DNA from: Lingula anatina
Lineage: Eukaryota; Brachiopoda; Lingulata; Lingulida; Lingulidae
Direction: 5' to 3'
Assembly (NCBI RefSeq): GCF_001039355.2
Contig: NW_019773659.1
Location: 354,504 to 418,503 of the forward strand
Length of the DNA: 64,000 bases
The notes under the pieces were generated by a model. It searched no databases. It saw only the letters and a list, made by a program, of their open reading frames with translations, and was not told the origin of the DNA. Shown here in pieces: positions 59,772 to 64,000 of the stretch. Position 1 is the stretch's first letter. The number at the start of each line of letters is the position of its first letter. The position numbers and the translations under genes were made by a program.

Positions 59772-59784
59772 TATATATATAAAG
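59772..59784 (+). promoter_or_regulatory. TATA box upstream of the SLC22-type gene
   Basis: TATATATATAAAGG lies about 56-68 bases before the ATG at 59840, in the right orientation for a core promoter. A tttttcag directly before the ATG could alternatively be a splice acceptor of a 5' UTR exon. Confidence 0.4.
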
Positions 59785-59839
59785 GTTTATCTGGCTATAA
59801 GGCATGACTTCATATGTCTGAACCATAAAGTTTTTCAGG

Positions 59840-60298
59840 ATGCATTTGGATGAATTTCTGAAGGTAGTTGGCGAGTTCGGTCCTTACCAAAAACGGCAGT
59901 ATGTCTTGGTATGCTTGGTAAGCTCGTACGCTGCAGTCGTTATTTTCAGTCTCGTCTTCTTTTCGGTGGCACCGGAGCACCATTGCACAATACCGGCTGA
60001 ATACAAGGAACTTTCCCAAAAACTTTATGGCGAAAATGTCTCGGAAGAAAAGATCTACAACATGTCCATACCTTGGGTGGAAGGAAAAAATGGAATATTT
60101 GAGAGGAGCAGCTGTTTCCTCATCTCACTGAAGAATTATGAAAATAATTCGAGCATTGGGAATACCACGATACCGCTGAATACGTCCGTGGCGGACGCCT
60201 TCGAACAAAAGTTTAGCGTAGATAACCAAACATTTGAAGCGTGTCCAGAAGGCAGGACATACAGCCAAAAGACCTACGCGTCAACTATAGTATCTGAG
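59840..60298 (+). CDS. SLC22-type organic ion transporter, first coding exon
   Basis: This exon of 153 codons ends at a consensus donor (GAG/GTACGT, phase 0). It starts MHLDEFLKVVGEFGPYQKRQ, the conserved cytoplasmic N-terminus of organic cation, carnitine and anion transporters, followed by TM1 (about residues 21-42, YVLVCLVSSYAAVVIFSLVF). The large extracellular loop has about six N-glycosylation sequons and cysteines. It closes with CPEGRTYSQKTYASTIVSE, the family stretch just before TM2. SLC22 carriers are 12-TM plasma-membrane proteins of the major facilitator superfamily. The second exon (usually starting with tryptophan and LVC) is not found before 64000, so the gene continues outside the window or the exon is an orphan. 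Substrate cannot be told. Confidence 0.85.
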
Positions 60299-60964
60299 GT
60301 ACGTACAAGGGAAGGGTATTTTTCAACCCTGACCCTCCTTAAACCCCTTCTTAATATTTTGTCTGATACTAGAAATACTTAAATTTGCAAATACTTTAAA
60401 ACGGAATGTTTAAGGTTTAAGACTGGCCGCTACCGCGCTACTGCCAAAGATGACGTGGAGAATGTATGTCAGTGTTTCTTGTGATCTGTAGATCGTGATC
60501 GTGAAAAAGCTTAAAACAAATCGAGAGAAAAATATTTTAATCACAGAAAGAAAAGAACAAAAAGTAGAAAAATATGTGAGAAGAATAAAGCAATAATAAT
60601 AAGAAGAATAAAAGTGCAAAGTCTGCATGTCAGGAGTTACCTGTTTCAGTATGGCGGCACGATGGTGCTGGGAGTGTTTAGGACTTTATGGGCGTATTCC
60701 CAGAGCTTTTAGATCGATCTATCCCCGCGGGGAGTCTCACTGTTAGACTACTGTTGGATAATCCGGCTTAAATGTCCGTCCCGCCTACTACAAGCTGTAA
60801 GGAGGTAATTAAATTTCGTGCCCGCTCGGCTGACAGCTATTTAGCGAGAACCCCCAGGGAGTTAGGTCGATCTAAAGTAGATCGATCTAATCTTTGGGAA
60901 TGGGGTCTATGAGACCCCCGCCCTATAAAAGGCAATACCAAAGTACGTGTCCGCACAAGTAAAG
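60299..60964. other. no feature recognised
   Basis: Intron of the SLC22-type gene or intergenic DNA. No exon with both borders and family motifs is seen on the plus strand. Confidence 0.5.
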
Positions 60965-61168
60965 CCCCCTTTACACTGACGGCGTCCTTTCTGCGTCCCG
61001 TAGTATGAACCCGTTTGAGAGTGAAAAATATAATACCTTACATTCCGACAACTGACTGATCATTGAGCATACATTCTGTAACCAAATCGATGCTTGTGTC
61101 CCCTTTCTACGACCACAGCGATGCCAGTTTTATGGTCGCAGAAAGGACGCCGTCCAGTATAAAGGGGG
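60965..61168. mobile_element. MITE with CCCCCTTTACACTGACGGCG ends (copy d)
   Basis: A 204-bp element with long inverted ends: left ccccctttacactgacggcg, right (minus strand) CCCCCTTTATACTGGACGGC, extending through cctttctgcg. It lies outside the array, so it is an independent insertion of the family seen at 15238, 24700 and 57749 and defines the family ends best. Confidence 0.85.
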
Positions 61169-62349
61169 TTTAAAAGTGCCTCTTCCAGCCATTTATATCC
61201 ATGTGTCTTGTAATAATAGCATATCACCACACCCACGCCGGAGCCCAGACACCGGCATCATGGAATTCATGCCTCGAAGCGATTGTGTTGTTGTGTCGAT
61301 AATTTTATGATGTTGATATGGTTGTCATTTATTAGTCCGCCCCCTTCTGTTCACAAAATAGAAATTAAAGTATTTTAGACGTCACCGAACAGAATGCAAG
61401 GGATACCTCATTATTGCTGCAAATGCAGTTTCTACATGATATTATAGACAGAGAATAGCACTTTTGCAGATGAGTTGCATAACAACCCATTTAAGCAATT
61501 ATGCTCTGATTAGGCCCGTAGCCGGGGGGGGGGGGGGGGGGGGGGGGAGATTCAAAAAAACCCCCTTTTTTGGGGGAAAAAGGCCCCCTCGGGGAAAATT
61601 TTGTTNNNNNNNNNNNNNNNNNNNNNNNNNNNNNNNNNNNNNNNNNNNNNNNNNNNNNNNNNNNNNNNNNNNNNNNNNNNNNNNNNNNNNNNNNNNNNNN
61701 NNNNNNNNNNNNNNNNNNNNNNNNNNNNNNNNNNNNNNNNNNNNNNNNNNNNNNNNNNNNNNNNNNNNNNNNNNNNNNNNNNNNNNNNNAAAAATACTAG
61801 TTTTCTCATCACTGTGCCCTAAACAGCATAGTAAAACTGTTGTCGTCTTCTGTTAAATATTTGCCTTGAAAATCGAGGCAACATAATCTCTGTGCCACCC
61901 ACCCCCGGAAGCTAAAGGGAAGTAGACTGAAACCCAGAACGTATAAACTGGATATGAGACGCACGAATCATGACCGTTTCTAATTTTATCTTGTAAGATA
62001 CTGGCCTTAGCTCTGCCTGAGTCACGAAGCAGATAACGCACCCGGCGTTTTCCCGAAGACCTTAAGCGAGACTGAAGGGTGTATATGTATAGACTTGTAT
62101 GAATATAAAGCAGCAGAAAAGGATATTTTTACTATGGTGTGAAGGAAAAGCGAATTTTATAAATTATCTGGTTTTGTTTCGATTCGCTCGTAATACTGTT
62201 TTTTTAAAACTCGATCCTTTTATGCATGTAATCTAAGAGGGGCAACCTTTTGCATATAACATAGTTAAAGCAAAAGGCAAAAAGGACCAAAAAGCACTGT
62301 AAAATTTAAAACATTACAAAATAATAAAAAAATCGTCATCAATGCTTAC
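61169..62349. other. gap-containing intergenic or intronic DNA
   Basis: Contains a G-run (61524-61547), homopolymer-rich sequence just before a run of N (61606-61789) and no recognised exon. The homopolymer stretch looks like low-quality read end. The 62-residue minus frame 62041-61853 has no family features. Missing exons of the minus-strand secreted protein gene could lie here or in the gap. Confidence 0.6.
61606..61789. other. assembly gap (184 N)
   Basis: Run of N. Open frames that pass through it are meaningless. Confidence 0.95.
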
Positions 62350-62651
62350 CTTGGTCTCCACGATATCTCCGTCGATGTTATCTGAATAAATGAATATAAA
62401 AAATTAGATAAGAACGACAATGTATTTAAATTACATTATATTACTCCTGCTACTTCTGCACTGCCACTTACTCTGTTCTTCTAAGTTATGATGATTGGCT
62501 TTTATTGTAAAAAAAAAGAAATAAAATAAAAAAAGGAAGAAAAGGATACAGTCAATAACTAACTGTGCTTCTGTTTTAGCCGAGATTTCCATCTACTGAC
62601 AATCTTAAATGATAACAGAGTGAAAGAACTCGATATAAATAAGAATATATC

Positions 62652-62694
<43 letters not shown>

Positions 62695-63112
62695 TATAGA
62701 ACTATTTTTACCTCCATAGATTCCTGCTACTTCCATCCAGTCCTCTGAAGGGAGCTTGGGTCCTCCTGGGGGTGCTTAAAACAGGAAATGAAGATGTAAC
62801 AAACATGCATTTAATAGAACCAGACTTTAAAACATTGAAAAGTTTCTCTAGATAATAAAATGTAAAAAAAAATAATAATAAGAAATAAAATGGATAAAAT
62901 GAAAACAAAACGATACGACTTTTCTTCTTTACTCGCCAATCTTGGCTTAAAAATATGAAATATGGAAATCATTCCTGCAGTAATGCAGTAATGAAAGTTA
63001 AAATCAACGCCACCATTAATCAAATGCATGTTAACAACGTCGTTCAGTTACCTGCATTGAGTCCTACAGCAAACACACATAGAAGCGCTGACAACACGAC
63101 CGTCGAAGCCAT
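62350..63112 (-). CDS. secreted protein gene, first three exons, family unknown
   Basis: Three short exons with consensus borders and matching phases: 63112-63052 (ATG, signal peptide ASTVVLSALLCVFAVGLNA, donor G/GTAACT), 62774-62712 (acceptor ttttaag, donor G/GTAAAA) and 62381-62350 (acceptor attcag, donor AAG/GTAAGC). They join into 52 residues: signal peptide, then APPGGPKLPSEDWMEVAGIY and GDNIDGDIVETK. The xGDIV motif after an acidic linker recalls the pro-region of astacin metalloproteases, but there is too little sequence to claim this. The gene continues at lower coordinates. It is convergent with, or nested inside an intron of, the plus-strand SLC22-type gene. Confidence 0.65.
62651..62693. 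repeat. (AAT)n microsatellite
   Basis: About 14 AAT units inside the second intron of the minus-strand secreted protein gene. Confidence 0.95.
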
Positions 63113-63147
63113 TTTGCTTGTGTGGTGACTGCCGTATTCTCCCCCTG

Positions 63148-63154
63148 CCTTATA
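63148..63154 (-). promoter_or_regulatory. TATA box of the minus-strand secreted protein gene
   Basis: The minus strand reads tgTATAAGGCAGG about 36 bases upstream of the start codon (63112). That implies a very short 5' leader. Confidence 0.55.
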
Positions 63155-64000
63155 CACCGTACTTACAGAGTGATCCAAAAAGTCTGTTCCATTTGTAAAT
63201 GTTTTTAGTTCAAGGATAGAATAACGTAAATTTAATTGTAAATAATCTGAGTAATTGTTTATAGTTTATTATGAATGTCAACGTCTTTTGATGACTACAG
63301 GCACTTCACTTATTTATCGTATTTTGCTACTCATTCAAAGTATATGTGTATGTAAATTGCCGAAAGTGTACTAAAATTCCATGTTAACCGTTTTATCTTT
63401 ATTGGTTGCTCTTGTATGGACACGCCTAAGCATGCCGGTAAATTTGTACATGTACGTGGATGAAATGAATAGCTGATATTTTGTAAAACAAAAATGTTTT
63501 GAAAATTGTTTTTGTGAGCCACTGTACGCTTTCAGACCACCTCGATACCGAGTTTGTAAGTACTAGTCACTGGACAGATGGACCAAGTTCACATGTATTT
63601 CAAATGGACTAAGTGAGACTCGATTTAACTGCTGACTACTGTCCCATTTCCAATCGAGTGGGAGACTCCGCAGCATAACTCCACATGCAGCTTGCGCAAT
63701 GCTTTTCTTTTTTACCGGTATATGGGTTCGGTTGAAAACCTACAGTACAGGCCTATTTCTTGACTAGTGTGTGTGTGTAAGGGGGGGGGGGGGGGGGCTG
63801 TTTGTATCATTTTGACCTACTAGCACTCAGTGTAGGTTACCGCAGAATGCAGCCGATTTGACTAATCATATGTGAGAGTGGGACGAATCCTGGACACCTG
63901 GGAGAACAAACTGTGATCATGACGCTAGAAGGAAGTGTCCCAAAACTCAGAACGCCACAGATGTTAAGGCCTACAATGAGCGTTAAAACTTTATATTGGA
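63155..64000. other. no gene recognised; homopolymer run
   Basis: A (GT)n/G-run lies at 63766-63797. Nothing else is recognised on either strand. Confidence 0.5.

Noticed and set aside
1-64000. tRNA, rRNA and CRISPR arrays
   Set aside because: No cloverleaf with A and B boxes, no rRNA core sequence and no regularly spaced identical short repeats were seen.

Overview
The window is eukaryotic and most likely from an invertebrate animal. Genes are split by short introns with GT/AG borders. Non-LTR retrotransposons and Tc1-like transposons lie inside introns and intergenic DNA. The gene families (pentraxin, SLC22 carriers) are animal ones. A lancelet (Branchiostoma) or another marine invertebrate deuterostome is my best guess, but nothing here proves the species. 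Single-base N joins at 3098, 12750 and 46569 and N runs at 43770-44239 and 61606-61789 show that this is a shotgun scaffold, and some repeated structure may be assembly artefact.

From the left edge to about 58 kb the window is a decayed tandem array of one gene type, all on the minus strand: a small secreted protein with a signal peptide, a PAN/apple-like cysteine region and a C-terminal pentraxin domain. I reconstruct a four-exon model with compatible splice phases: exon 1 gives the first three codons plus one base, exon 2 the rest of the signal peptide and the PAN-like part, exons 3 and 4 the pentraxin domain. Two copies look complete (1214-3078 and 20593-22441). A third is intact only if a roughly 8.3 kb, transposon-filled intron is spliced (42506-52598). 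Three are broken (12751-13101, 39781-40665, 54522-56360). A second pentraxin type survives only as exon 3 with one shared frameshift plus a stub of exon 4 (about 6.5, 16.9 and 26.4 kb). Units 1 to 3 are nearly identical; units 5 and 6 are more diverged.

Mobile DNA is layered on the array. A non-autonomous element with 28-bp inverted ends and TA target duplication occurs twice (8317-9975, 28091-29922); the second copy carries a nested 284-bp MITE. A Tc1-like element (30465-37948) has been split by an L1/Tx1-type LINE with an intact ORF1 and a frameshifted ORF2. A Harbinger-like MITE sits at 38724-39269, further Tc1 transposase remnants at 44.7-47.4 kb, a CR1/L2-like reverse transcriptase relic at 49.3-50.65 kb, and a MITE with CCCCCTTTACACTG ends at four places.

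The right end is different. The first coding exon of an SLC22-type organic ion transporter lies on the plus strand (59840-60298). The first three exons of a small secreted protein gene of unknown family lie on the minus strand (63112 down to 62350), with a TATA box upstream.

The most interesting points are the PAN-pentraxin array itself, a tandem-duplication breakpoint that coincides exactly with a transposon end (9975/9976), a perfect 45-bp inverted duplication in an intron (42815-42913) that looks like a template-switch mutation, and a 35-bp perfect palindrome inserted with a 5-bp target duplication in two units.
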